A stretch of DNA of 64,000 nt from Pedobacter riviphilus (GTDB lineage: Bacteria; Bacteroidota; Bacteroidia; Sphingobacteriales; Sphingobacteriaceae): contig NZ_CP061171.1 of assembly GCF_014692875.1 (NCBI RefSeq), positions 496,001 to 560,000 on the forward strand. The letters run 5' to 3'. Within the stretch, counting starts at the first letter, position 1, and each line of letters opens with the position of its first letter. Both the position numbers and the translations under genes were made by a program. Under the pieces are notes generated by a model. That model ran no database searches. It worked only from the letters and a program-made list of their open reading frames with translations, and was not told the origin of the DNA. Shown here in pieces: positions 57,230 through 64,000 of this stretch.

Positions 57230-58042
57230 TTAGCGTGTCACAGTAAAAATTAATACGGCAAGGTTAACCACCACAAGTAGTGGTTGTACGATATTGTTAA
57301 AACTCTGAAGTTTCTCGCTCAGTGCAGCACTCTTAGTAGGTTGCAATACAATGATGTCGTTATTCTGCAATATCAGTTTTTTACTTGCCAAACTATTAAT
57401 ATCGGTTAAGTTTACATAAATAATTTCGGGATGGCTTCGGTCGCCGCGGATAATTTTTAAGGTTTTAGGATCTGCAGTTTTCGTAATCCCGCCGGCCTCA
57501 CCAATGATTTCGATTAGGCTGGTATTGTCTTTCTCAAGCAGAAAGTTGCCTTGCTTACTAAATTCACCCAATAAAGTTACTTTTAAGTTAACAACGGTTA
57601 GCTCTATAATCGGGTCTTTTAATAATTTTTGTTTATAGAGATCCTGGATTTTGATTGTAGCTTCACGCCTGGTTAAGCCCACAACTTCTACTTTTCCAAT
57701 GGCTGGTAGATTAACCATGCCATCCGGCTCTACCGGATAAGAAAGCATATTCTGAGCCGTGCCTGAAGTCGTATTCGATAGGGTACCGGAACTACCAGAT
57801 GTAGTAGCTCCAAATTCGGGGTTCTGCACATTTCTTATGGCCAATTGATCGCTAATCTTGATTTTATAATAAGCATCGCTTATACCCTGATCGTTAACAA
57901 CATAAACGTGTTTGATTGTATCAGTAACAATGTCGGAAGGTGCGTAAAATAAGGTGCGTTGCTTGCGAACCGAGCAGGCATTTAAAAAGAAAATGGAAAG
58001 CAAAGTGATTAACAAATAAATATATTTTCGATTGAGGTTCAT
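57230..58042 (-). CDS. Wza-type polysaccharide export lipoprotein
   Basis: This 270-residue protein uses ATG 58042, which begins a lipoprotein signal ending LNACS; a frame to 58099 starts inside or upstream of the promoter. It has the polysaccharide export domain (ISDQLAIRNVQNPEFG, YPVEPDGMVNLPAIGKVEVVG) and an SLBB-type domain (VTLLGEFSKQGNFLL). It forms the outer-membrane portal for the polymer and opens the locus. A -7 box lies 37 bp upstream. Confidence 0.92.
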   Translation of the reverse strand: MNLNRKYIYLLITLLSIFFLNACSVRKQRTLFYAPSDIVTDTIKHVYVVNDQGISDAYYKIKISDQLAIRNVQNPEFGATTSGSSGTLSNTTSGTAQNMLSYPVEPDGMVNLPAIGKVEVVGLTRREATIKIQDLYKQKLLKDPIIELTVVNLKVTLLGEFSKQGNFLLEKDNTSLIEIIGEAGGITKTADPKTLKIIRGDRSHPEIIYVNLTDINSLASKKLILQNNDIIVLQPTKSAALSEKLQSFNNIVQPLLVVVNLAVLIFTVTR

Positions 58043-58078
58043 CAGCATACGACACATCCTTGAAACAATTTTAAATAA

Positions 58079-58086
58079 CAAAAATA
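58079..58086 (-). promoter_or_regulatory. -7 promoter box of the polysaccharide locus
   Basis: TATTTTTG on the minus strand matches TAnnTTTG. Transcription would start near 58072, 30 bp before ATG 58042, which supports that start for wza. No TTTG at the usual -33 place was seen. No other feature was found in the first part of the 331-bp divergent gap. Confidence 0.5.
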
Positions 58087-58335
58087 CTTTTAAAATCATT
58101 AAAAGAAGAAAAATTACTCAGGCAAAGGTTTTGATTGATTGAAGAAAGATTTTAATAAGAGGTTTGTAAAATAGTGTAAAACGTTCTTTCACGAGATAAC
58201 TGCAGTTTTATTACCTACGACAACATTCAAACCATCTCTCAAGGCTTTAGATAACTCTCATTGAATAAACTATTTTGTTTATGATAAATGTCAATTATAA
58301 AGTATAATGTAATATTATAGCTACAATAATTAGGG

Positions 58336-58343
58336 TATTTTTG
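58336..58343 (+). promoter_or_regulatory. -7 promoter box of the first sorting-signal protein
   Basis: TATTTTTG fits TAnnTTTG and lies 30 bp before ATG 58374, the mirror of the box for wza. Both transcripts may therefore start from the same 331-bp region in opposite directions. The -33 element is not clear. Confidence 0.45.
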
Positions 58344-58373
58344 TAAAAAAAATAGAAGTCTATCATTCACATT

Positions 58374-58754
58374 ATGTTTAAAAAAATTTTTGCAGTTGCC
58401 ATGTTCCTGATGGCTTCTGTGATATCTTCCAAAGCTCAGCAGTGGGCTTCTAGCGTATCTTCAACCGGTGATTGCATTTATGATCGAAACGGTAATGTAA
58501 TCAGTTGTCAACCCACATCACAATGCGAGTTTGTTTCAACAGGAATAACGAGGACAGGAACATTTTTTGTATGTGATGCCTATTGGCCGTGGTGGCTGGG
58601 TGGTAGATGTATATACGGACATAATGAGACCTATACAGAGAATCAATATAGAACTGAATGCCCGTTAGATAATAATATTTTGCTTCTTATTCTGCCTCTT
58701 GGCTTTTTAGGTCTATTTTTTCTGCGTAGACACCAACTTAGTTTTGCATTGTAG
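58374..58754 (+). CDS. Secreted Cys-rich protein with C-terminal sorting signal, copy 1
   Basis: This 126-residue protein has a signal peptide (to SSKAQ, about 22) and six cysteines (34, 45, 51, 67, 79, 96). The C-terminal signal is C96 PLDNN (97-101), a hydrophobic helix 102-117, then RRH and a short tail. The tripartite pattern is that of exosortase substrates such as PEP-CTERM or PID-CTERM proteins. The body (GDCIYDRNGNVISC) is not a known domain. A -7 box precedes it. I infer that the exosortase at 28678 cuts it. Confidence 0.75.
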   Translation: MFKKIFAVAMFLMASVISSKAQQWASSVSSTGDCIYDRNGNVISCQPTSQCEFVSTGITRTGTFFVCDAYWPWWLGGRCIYGHNETYTENQYRTECPLDNNILLLILPLGFLGLFFLRRHQLSFAL

Positions 58755-59069
58755 TTTCAATCATATCGCTCAATAATATACCAAAACAACTTGTTTTTCT
58801 ATATCGGCTTAATATGAAATCGATTTTCGTCGTTAAACATTTTTATCATTCGATGGGACTAATTACATTTTGAAAATGGTAGCAATAGTTTTTCCTAAAT
58901 TGACACTTCATTAATATACTCATATTTATTTAGTAGCAAAAAGCGCTAATTATATATTACTATCACAAATTTATTTGCGATTTAGTATTTACAGTCTATT
59001 TTTCAAACACGGAATCATCCGCTGCTGTACCTGTCGTGAATTTTTCTTATTGGCATTGCTAGTTTTTAA

Positions 59070-59135
59070 CAGGGTGCGTGCATTGTAAAAAGTAGTAACC
59101 CTTCAGGTTGTATCATTACTTCCTGTATTTCATAA
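59070..59135 (+). pseudogene. Probable remnant of a sorting-signal protein
   Basis: The frame before TAA 59133 reads QGACIVKSSNPSGCIITSC, which lines up with GDCIYDRNGNVISC of copy 1. A signal-like stretch FFLLALLVF lies just upstream in another frame (about 59043). No start and no C-terminal signal remain. The match is short, so this is a moderate call. The rest of the 609-bp gap (58755-59363) is AT-rich with no other recognisable content. Confidence 0.4.
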
Positions 59136-59363
59136 TAGCATCATATAGAAATGTATATTCAACTTTACACCAATAATTTAAAAGGTTGAAAAAAATTAAA
59201 ACTAATTCTGAAGCTATTAATTTTTGCTCTCTTTAGAATAAAACTAATACTCATATTTATAGATATAAGCGCTTTTATTGTATTATTAAATAGGCATTTC
59301 GCTTTTATCTGAGACAAGCTTCTTAATTTTGGGATCTGGAATTTATCCCTCTAGCGTCGTCTT

Positions 59364-59780
59364 ATGAAAATTATAAGAAATTTATTTCTATCAGTGCTAT
59401 TTGTTTCCTTTTATTTTAATGTCTATTCCCAAAGCGGTTGTTATACTGCCGGTGGAAATAAGGATTTATATACTATGACTGGTACAGCTACTACTACTAC
59501 GATATGTGGAGCAGGGACTCAATCTTATAGCAATACCCAAACTAAATACAACAAGCCGGCAGGATGTGATTGGGCACCTCTATCAACATCAGGCACCTGT
59601 AAGGTCAATACCCCCGAAGGGAATAATTTGTGTGGTATTATTGGTATATATACTTTAGCTTGCCCAATAGATGACTATACGCCCCTTGCATTGTGTGCTT
59701 TAGCCGGAATTGGCTCGTTTTTTCTAACACGTTTCAATTTTAAAAACATCTCTTGTCGAGATTTTATTAAAATGCTTTAG
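59364..59780 (+). CDS. Secreted Cys-rich protein with C-terminal sorting signal, copy 2
   Basis: This 138-residue protein has a signal peptide ending VYSQ, then SGCYTAGG and a Thr-rich region (TATTTTICGAG). The signal is C100 PIDDY (101-105), a hydrophobic helix 108-122, then R and the tail FNFKNISCRDFIKML, longer than in the others. Except for the tail it has the copy 1 layout with other body sequence. Confidence 0.75.
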   Translation: MKIIRNLFLSVLFVSFYFNVYSQSGCYTAGGNKDLYTMTGTATTTTICGAGTQSYSNTQTKYNKPAGCDWAPLSTSGTCKVNTPEGNNLCGIIGIYTLACPIDDYTPLALCALAGIGSFFLTRFNFKNISCRDFIKML

Positions 59781-60089
59781 CTTCGTTCATTTTGTTCATG
59801 ACAATTGTCAACAATAGTTGAACAGGTTTTTCAAGTAAAAATCATCCACCAAAATTGATTCAATTTATCATACCTGCTTTTTAAGCTGTTTAAAGGCATT
59901 TTAAATTTTTAAAGGTTTGATTTTGATCAACAAAAATGCCTTTACGGTACTCCTCAGCCCTGTCTACATCCTCGTCATAGAAAAAACAGAATCTGCAGAC
60001 CATCTTAAATAGTATTGTTTATTTTGCGATTTTTGCGAAAAATGTAGTTTTTATACTACGTTTTTAGTGAAAAAAAGTTAAAAATTTAG

Positions 60090-60560
60090 ATGAATGTAAA
60101 TGTTGCCAGGGTGTTAATCCTATTCTGTTTTTCCTTATTTGTAAATACAGCATTTTGTGCGAATAAAAGAGGGTGTCTATTGAACGATAATATATATAAT
60201 GTTCAACTTGCTGATGTTGGAATATATAGAAATCCATATTACACTCAATATTATGAAAATTTTTCGTCAAGTGTAGAGCCAGTGAAAGATTCAGAGGTTG
60301 CGTATTACCGAGATCCAGCGAAATGTTATATGTGGGGCTACAAACAAGATTTGAGGATAACAGATGCACAAAAAAATGGCTGTATAATTAATGGAAATGA
60401 GAGTTTAGGCATTGGTCGGCCACTGGAGTATGAATTAATTAATTATTGTAATCTCCCTTTGGATGACTATAATGGACTGATTATAGTTTTTTCCAGCATT
60501 ATTGGTGCCTATTTTCTGCGCAAGAATTTATTTAATTCGACTGAATCAGCCACTACTTAA
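60090..60560 (+). CDS. Secreted protein with C-terminal sorting signal, copy 3
   Basis: This 156-residue protein has a signal peptide to about AFCA (24), then RGCLLNDNIYNV and a Tyr-rich body (NPYYTQYYENF, AKCYMWGYK). The signal is C120 NL then PLDDY (123-127), a helix 129-143, then RK and NLFNSTESATT. The body is different from the others, as in a family with variable cargo and a fixed tail. A small stem (GTAGT/ACTAC) with a T-run lies about 30 bp before the ATG. The 308-bp gap upstream has no clear gene. Confidence 0.75.
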   Translation: MNVNVARVLILFCFSLFVNTAFCANKRGCLLNDNIYNVQLADVGIYRNPYYTQYYENFSSSVEPVKDSEVAYYRDPAKCYMWGYKQDLRITDAQKNGCIINGNESLGIGRPLEYELINYCNLPLDDYNGLIIVFSSIIGAYFLRKNLFNSTESATT

Positions 60561-60743
60561 TTATTTATAGGAATCTGGACTATATTTAAGTTTGAAGTGA
60601 TTATTCTCTGTCGATATTATTATGATGTTTAGTACTATGGAAATGGCTACTTACAACGGTGGGATTTACAGATCCGGTTTGCAACTGAAGAATTACGGCA
60701 ACTTACGATATTAGATGTGTTAAGACTGTTATATTCATAATGA

Positions 60744-60893
60744 CTCGTCATACTTTCGGATGTTAATCCAAATTATTTCTGTATCGGCCAGCTAAATAAT
60801 TTACCCATTGATGATTACAAGCCTTTTATCATATGTTCTGCTGGTTTTTTTGGTATCATCATTACTCGTAAAAAAAGATCAATTCGTATATAA
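60744..60893 (+). pseudogene. Decayed copy with an intact C-terminal sorting signal
   Basis: The open frame after TGA 60741 reads SDVNPNYFCIGQLNN, then LPIDDY, a hydrophobic helix (KPFIICSAGFFGIII) and TRKKRSIRI before TAA 60891. It is the same tripartite signal as the four intact copies. No ATG with a signal peptide precedes it in frame; the upstream 180 bp hold stops in all frames. It is a 5'-truncated or frame-broken copy. Confidence 0.7.
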
Positions 60894-60991
60894 TTTATAA
60901 CAATTACTCTTGTTATTTCTTGTATTTGTAAATTTGTATCACTAAGGGCCATAGTGTTGATATAATACTGAATAAAAGGAACGGAGGCTTT

Positions 60992-61034
60992 AAAGCGGCT
61001 TAACAGTAATTTTGATTTACTGTTAAGCCGCTTT
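60992..61034 (+). terminator. 18-bp perfect hairpin abutting the next start codon
   Basis: AAAGCGGCTTAACAGTAA pairs exactly with TTACTGTTAAGCCGCTTT around TTTTGAT. ATTTTT follows, then ATG 61041. It has the form of a Rho-independent terminator, only 6 bp before a start codon. It may end the upstream transcript or act as an attenuator for the gene that follows. Confidence 0.85.
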
Positions 61035-61040
61035 ATTTTT

Positions 61041-61475
61041 ATGAGATATATAAGAAATATCACATTTACATTTCTGCTTGTATTTTACAGCTACGCTTCA
61101 TTTGCACAAACAGGTTGTTTAGTGTCAACAGGTGCTGTTTACACTTCACCAGACGATGTTGGATTAGTGAATTTTCTGTTAATCGCGATCTTTGGGGGAG
61201 TGGAGGCTTATAAACCCACACCGTCTGAACCGCAGTACTCTGCTTGTGTTTCAGAGAGTAGAACTCAATGGACTGCTACTGCCTCACCATGTCGTGTTTG
61301 CCCAAGTGGTTATAATGTACTCAATCTTGTTACTGGTTGTTCAGGGACTGCCCTTGAAGGAAATATCGCTAATAAAAGTACGGTATATTGCAACCTCGAC
61401 GACTACAGCTTGCCCCTCGCCGCTGCCGCAGGTCTATTAGGCATATTGGTAATCAGAAGAAGAAATAAACTGTAA
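61041..61475 (+). CDS. Secreted Cys-rich protein with C-terminal sorting signal, copy 4
   Basis: This 144-residue protein starts MRYIRNITFTFLLVF and has a signal peptide to about SFAQ (23), then TGCLVSTGAV, close in style to copy 2 (SGCYTAGG). The signal is C117 NLDDY (118-122), a helix 123-138, then RRR and NKL. The strong hairpin just ahead of the start leaves almost no room for a separate leader. It probably goes to the same exosortase. Confidence 0.78.
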   Translation: MRYIRNITFTFLLVFYSYASFAQTGCLVSTGAVYTSPDDVGLVNFLLIAIFGGVEAYKPTPSEPQYSACVSESRTQWTATASPCRVCPSGYNVLNLVTGCSGTALEGNIANKSTVYCNLDDYSLPLAAAAGLLGILVIRRRNKL

Positions 61476-61587
61476 TTCATTAATTTTATCGGGCTTTAAA
61501 AGTTAACTATTCAAGTTAGTATCTCTATTCTCTATATTTACCACAGTTTTCAGCTTAAAAAAAGCCGAAGAGCCGCTGTTTGGTACC

Positions 61588-62328
61588 ATGAAAATATCCC
61601 TCATTACAGTCGTTTACAATGGAGAAACATTTTTACAGGAATGTTTCAATTCGGTAATTGCACAAACTTATGCTAATGTAGAGTATATCGTAATTGATGG
61701 AGGATCGACAGACAGAACCCTGAATATTATTCAAGAAAACAGATCTGCCATTGATTATTTTGTTTCTGAGAAAGATAAAGGTTTATACGATGCCATTAAT
61801 AAGGGGATTGAAAGGGCAACAGGAGAAGTAATCGGGATTTTAAATGCCGATGATTTATTTGCGCACCCTGATGTGTTGGCAGCGGTAGCCAAAACCTTTA
61901 TCGATCAACAGGAAATAGATGGACTTTATGGTGATCTCAATTATATACATCCTACATCGCATAAAATTATCAGGAAATGGAAATCACGGCAAAACACAAT
62001 TCAGGACTTTCAAAAAGGCTGGATGCCCGCACACCCCACGCTATATCTAAAAAGATCGTTGTTTGAAAAAAATGGGGATTACGCATTAGACTTAGGCACT
62101 GCTGCCGATTACGAATTAATATTACGTTACTTTTATACCCACAAGATCAAAGCGTTTTATTTACCTGTTTTAATGGTGAATATGCGCACAGGAGGGGTAA
62201 GTAATCAATCTTTAGGGAGCAGGATATCTGCTTTTGTTAATGATTATAAAGCACTAAAAAGAAATAAGGTACCCATGCCTTTTTGGGTATTGCTAAAGAA
62301 AAAGCTAAGCAAACTCAGTCAGTTTTAG
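61588..62328 (+). CDS. Family 2 glycosyltransferase
   Basis: This 246-residue GT-A enzyme has ISLITVVYNGETFLQECFNS, YIVIDGGSTDRTLNII and ILNADDLF as the metal site, and HPTLYLKRSLFEKNGDY later. It resembles WcaA-like transferases of exopolysaccharide loci. It is on the plus strand after the sorting-signal genes, apart from the main locus, and precedes the WecA-like gene. Confidence 0.9.
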   Translation: MKISLITVVYNGETFLQECFNSVIAQTYANVEYIVIDGGSTDRTLNIIQENRSAIDYFVSEKDKGLYDAINKGIERATGEVIGILNADDLFAHPDVLAAVAKTFIDQQEIDGLYGDLNYIHPTSHKIIRKWKSRQNTIQDFQKGWMPAHPTLYLKRSLFEKNGDYALDLGTAADYELILRYFYTHKIKAFYLPVLMVNMRTGGVSNQSLGSRISAFVNDYKALKRNKVPMPFWVLLKKKLSKLSQF

Positions 62329-62506
62329 TGATTGTTAATCAGTTTTTTAGCGTCATTTATTGCTTGCTGGCTTAACATCTGAAATATTTTTTGTCTGTTT
62401 AGTGTGACGTAAGTCGATTATTTTGATAAATGTCATGTTAAACATTTTACATCACAATTTTGTTTATCTTAGTATAGTTATATTTGCTTGCAAGTCCCTA
62501 TAAGTT

Positions 62507-63586
62507 TTGCTAAAAGATATTCTGAATACCAGCCCTGACTATTTCTGTATAGCCATATTTATTTTGGCCTTTTCAATCGTAATTATTAGTATTCCAAGTA
62601 TCATCTATACTTCTTTAAAGTATGGCCTTTTTGATAAGAATGATCTGTACCGTAAAAAACATAAACGCAATATTTCACGTTTAGGTGGCTTAGCCATTGT
62701 AGGTAGTTTTACGGTAAGTATCTTGCTTTTTTCTTCCATTATTAATTTTAAAGAAGCCAACTTTTTAATTGTATCATGTATCATTCTTTCTGCACTTGGT
62801 TTAAAAGATGACGTTTACGGTACCAATACCAGTACGAAATTTATTTTGCAGATCGTTGTAGCCTTTATCCTGGTTTTTTTTGGTGCTTTCCGTTTAACAA
62901 GTTTGTACGGGGTATTGGGTATAGGAAATATGGCGCCCTTATGGGGAAGCCTTTTTTCGATCGCATTAATTATTTTCCTGAATAATGCATTCAATTTAAT
63001 TGATGGCATTGACGGATTGGCAGGTGGAATCGGCATTTTAACGAGCCTGGCTTTTGGTATTTTGTTTTCTTTTATGGGGCAGGTACCTTATGCATTTATT
63101 GCCTTCGCCCTGGCAGGTGCCATTGCTGGCTTTTTAAAGTACAATTGGTTTCCGGCTAAAATATTTATGGGTGATACGGGTGCACTGATTATCGGGCTTA
63201 TCTCTGCCGCGTTAGCGATTAAATTTATAGAGCTCAATAAGTTTACCGGAGAAAATAAACCTGCTTTTTACTCCGCGCCAGCAATAGCGGTAGCCATACT
63301 AATCGTACCCATCTTCGACTCATTGAGAGTTTTTACCATCCGTATTTTAAAAGGGAGGTCTCCGTTTAAGGGAGACCGCAACCACATTCACCACCGTTTA
63401 GAGCAGTTAGGGTTTAAGTCTAGCTGGATCGTAATTTCTACTGCCGGGTTTAATCTGGCTACAATAGCGGCCACCATTTTCCTTCAGCATCTTGGGAATT
63501 TTGTGCTGATTTTGCTCATTATTGGGCTCTGTATTGTGTTTAATACCCTGCTTACCTTAAGCCTGCTTAAAAGGAAAGGCAGGTAA
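62507..63586 (+). CDS. WecA/MraY-type undecaprenyl-phosphate sugar-1-phosphate transferase
   Basis: This 359-residue membrane protein with about ten helices has RRKKHKRNISRLGGLAI-like start (KKHKRNISRLGG), ALGLKDDVYG with the DD pair, FNLIDGIDGLAGG, FMGDTGALIIG and the GDRNHIHHRL loop. It loads GlcNAc- or GalNAc-1-phosphate onto the lipid carrier and so probably starts assembly of this locus' glycan. The start is a TTG at 62507, as no in-frame ATG lies close; it is uncertain. Confidence 0.88.
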   Translation: MLKDILNTSPDYFCIAIFILAFSIVIISIPSIIYTSLKYGLFDKNDLYRKKHKRNISRLGGLAIVGSFTVSILLFSSIINFKEANFLIVSCIILSALGLKDDVYGTNTSTKFILQIVVAFILVFFGAFRLTSLYGVLGIGNMAPLWGSLFSIALIIFLNNAFNLIDGIDGLAGGIGILTSLAFGILFSFMGQVPYAFIAFALAGAIAGFLKYNWFPAKIFMGDTGALIIGLISAALAIKFIELNKFTGENKPAFYSAPAIAVAILIVPIFDSLRVFTIRILKGRSPFKGDRNHIHHRLEQLGFKSSWIVISTAGFNLATIAATIFLQHLGNFVLILLIIGLCIVFNTLLTLSLLKRKGR

Positions 63587-63646
63587 ACTTTAATAGTAGC
63601 AGGTATAAGCTTTCATCATCTCTTTTCCATCTTATATAATCAGGTC

Positions 63647-63675
63647 TTTGCTTTGATAAATTAATACTAATTTTG
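63647..63675 (+). promoter_or_regulatory. Promoter of the gap gene
   Basis: TTTG at 63647-63650 and TAATTTTG at 63668-63675 with a 17-bp spacer fit the Bacteroidota consensus (TTTG, TAnnTTTG). ATG follows 20 bp later. This is the best promoter match in the window. Confidence 0.65.
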
Positions 63676-63695
63676 CGCTCTAATTTTTTAATACG

Positions 63696-64000
63696 ATGAG
63701 GCTGGCAATAAATGGTTTTGGTAGAATAGGAAGAACATTTTTACGCTTAGCATTGGCTGAGGGATTTGAAGTAGTGGCCATTAACGACTTGGCAGATGCC
63801 AAAACGATGGCTCATTTATTTAAGTACGATACTGTTCATGGTGTTTTCGCAGGGAGTGTTTCTGCAAAACCAGATGCACTGGTGATTGATGCGCTTTCGA
63901 TTCCGGTTTTTGCAATTAGAGCAGCTGATGAGTTGCCCTGGTCGGCATTGCACGTTGATTTAGTTGTTGATTGTACAGGTAAAAACCTAACCAGGGAGGC
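63696..64000 (+). CDS. gap: Glyceraldehyde-3-phosphate dehydrogenase, N-terminal part (cut by window edge)
   Basis: The first 101 residues read LAINGFGRIGRTFLRLAL (NAD-binding loop), VVAINDLADAKTMAHLFKYD, DTVHGVF and VDLVVDCTGKNLTRE. They match type I GAPDH, the glycolytic enzyme that oxidises glyceraldehyde 3-phosphate with NAD. The related erythrose-4-phosphate dehydrogenase is less likely in this phylum. The catalytic Cys lies beyond the window. It has its own promoter and is not part of the glycan locus. Confidence 0.9.
   Translation, partial: MRLAINGFGRIGRTFLRLALAEGFEVVAINDLADAKTMAHLFKYDTVHGVFAGSVSAKPDALVIDALSIPVFAIRAADELPWSALHVDLVVDCTGKNLTRE

Noticed and set aside
59890..60003. 37-residue minus-strand frame (CRFCFFYDEDVDRAEEYRKG)
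   Set aside because: It looks coding-like, but an equally long plus-strand frame covers it, it has no partner and no known family. It may be a fragment; not strong enough to call.

Overview
The window reads as part of a chromosome from a Sphingobacteriaceae-type Bacteroidota, most likely Pedobacter or a close relative. The grounds are an AT-rich genome, SusC/SusD pairs, a hybrid two-component propeller regulator, a UpxY-type antiterminator, TAnnTTTG promoter boxes and few Shine-Dalgarno sequences. No rRNA, tRNA, CRISPR array, phage or insertion-sequence transposase was recognised.

Region 1 (1-13421) is a polysaccharide utilisation locus. It holds the N-terminus of a hybrid two-component regulator on the minus strand, a repeat-filled spacer, then susC, susD, a DUF3823 lipoprotein gene, two GH43 genes, a GH5-like gene and a GH2 gene on the plus strand. 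The enzymes suggest a plant hemicellulose or pectin side-chain substrate, which I cannot name more exactly. One GH43 gene and the GH2 gene carry single-base frameshifts.

Region 2 (13422-26760) is mixed housekeeping. It contains an 11-bp-phased TACC array, a decayed acetyltransferase, a MOSC protein, a large MscS-type channel, a GIN-domain protein, a complete Kai-type operon (kaiC, two kaiB genes, a PAS histidine kinase), an unknown secreted protein, a frameshifted MFS transporter and peptidase E.

Region 3 (26761-58042) is a surface or exopolysaccharide locus, almost all on the minus strand. Transcription appears to start near 58072 with wza, a tyrosine autokinase and upxY. It then runs through an asparagine-synthase-like enzyme, an ABC exporter (wzm/wzt), about 18 glycosyltransferases or glycosyltransferase-like proteins, methyltransferases, acetyltransferases and a Wzy-like polymerase. 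It ends at an exosortase, a WcaF-like acetyltransferase and a polysaccharide deacetylase.

Region 4 (58043-61475) is divergent from region 3. It holds four short, cysteine-rich secreted proteins that share a C-terminal sorting signal: Cys, then Leu/Ile-Asp-Asp/Asn, a hydrophobic helix and a basic tail. Remnants of at least one and probably two more copies lie between them. These are the likely cargo of the exosortase about 30 kb away, and this pairing is the most interesting system in the window. Region 5 (61588-64000) adds a family 2 glycosyltransferase, a WecA/MraY-type sugar-phosphate transferase that probably starts glycan assembly, and the start of a glyceraldehyde-3-phosphate dehydrogenase gene.

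Five genes or gene pairs show single-base losses at homopolymer runs, which looks more like base-calling error than real decay. All identifications come from reading the sequence and motif recognition; no database search was possible.
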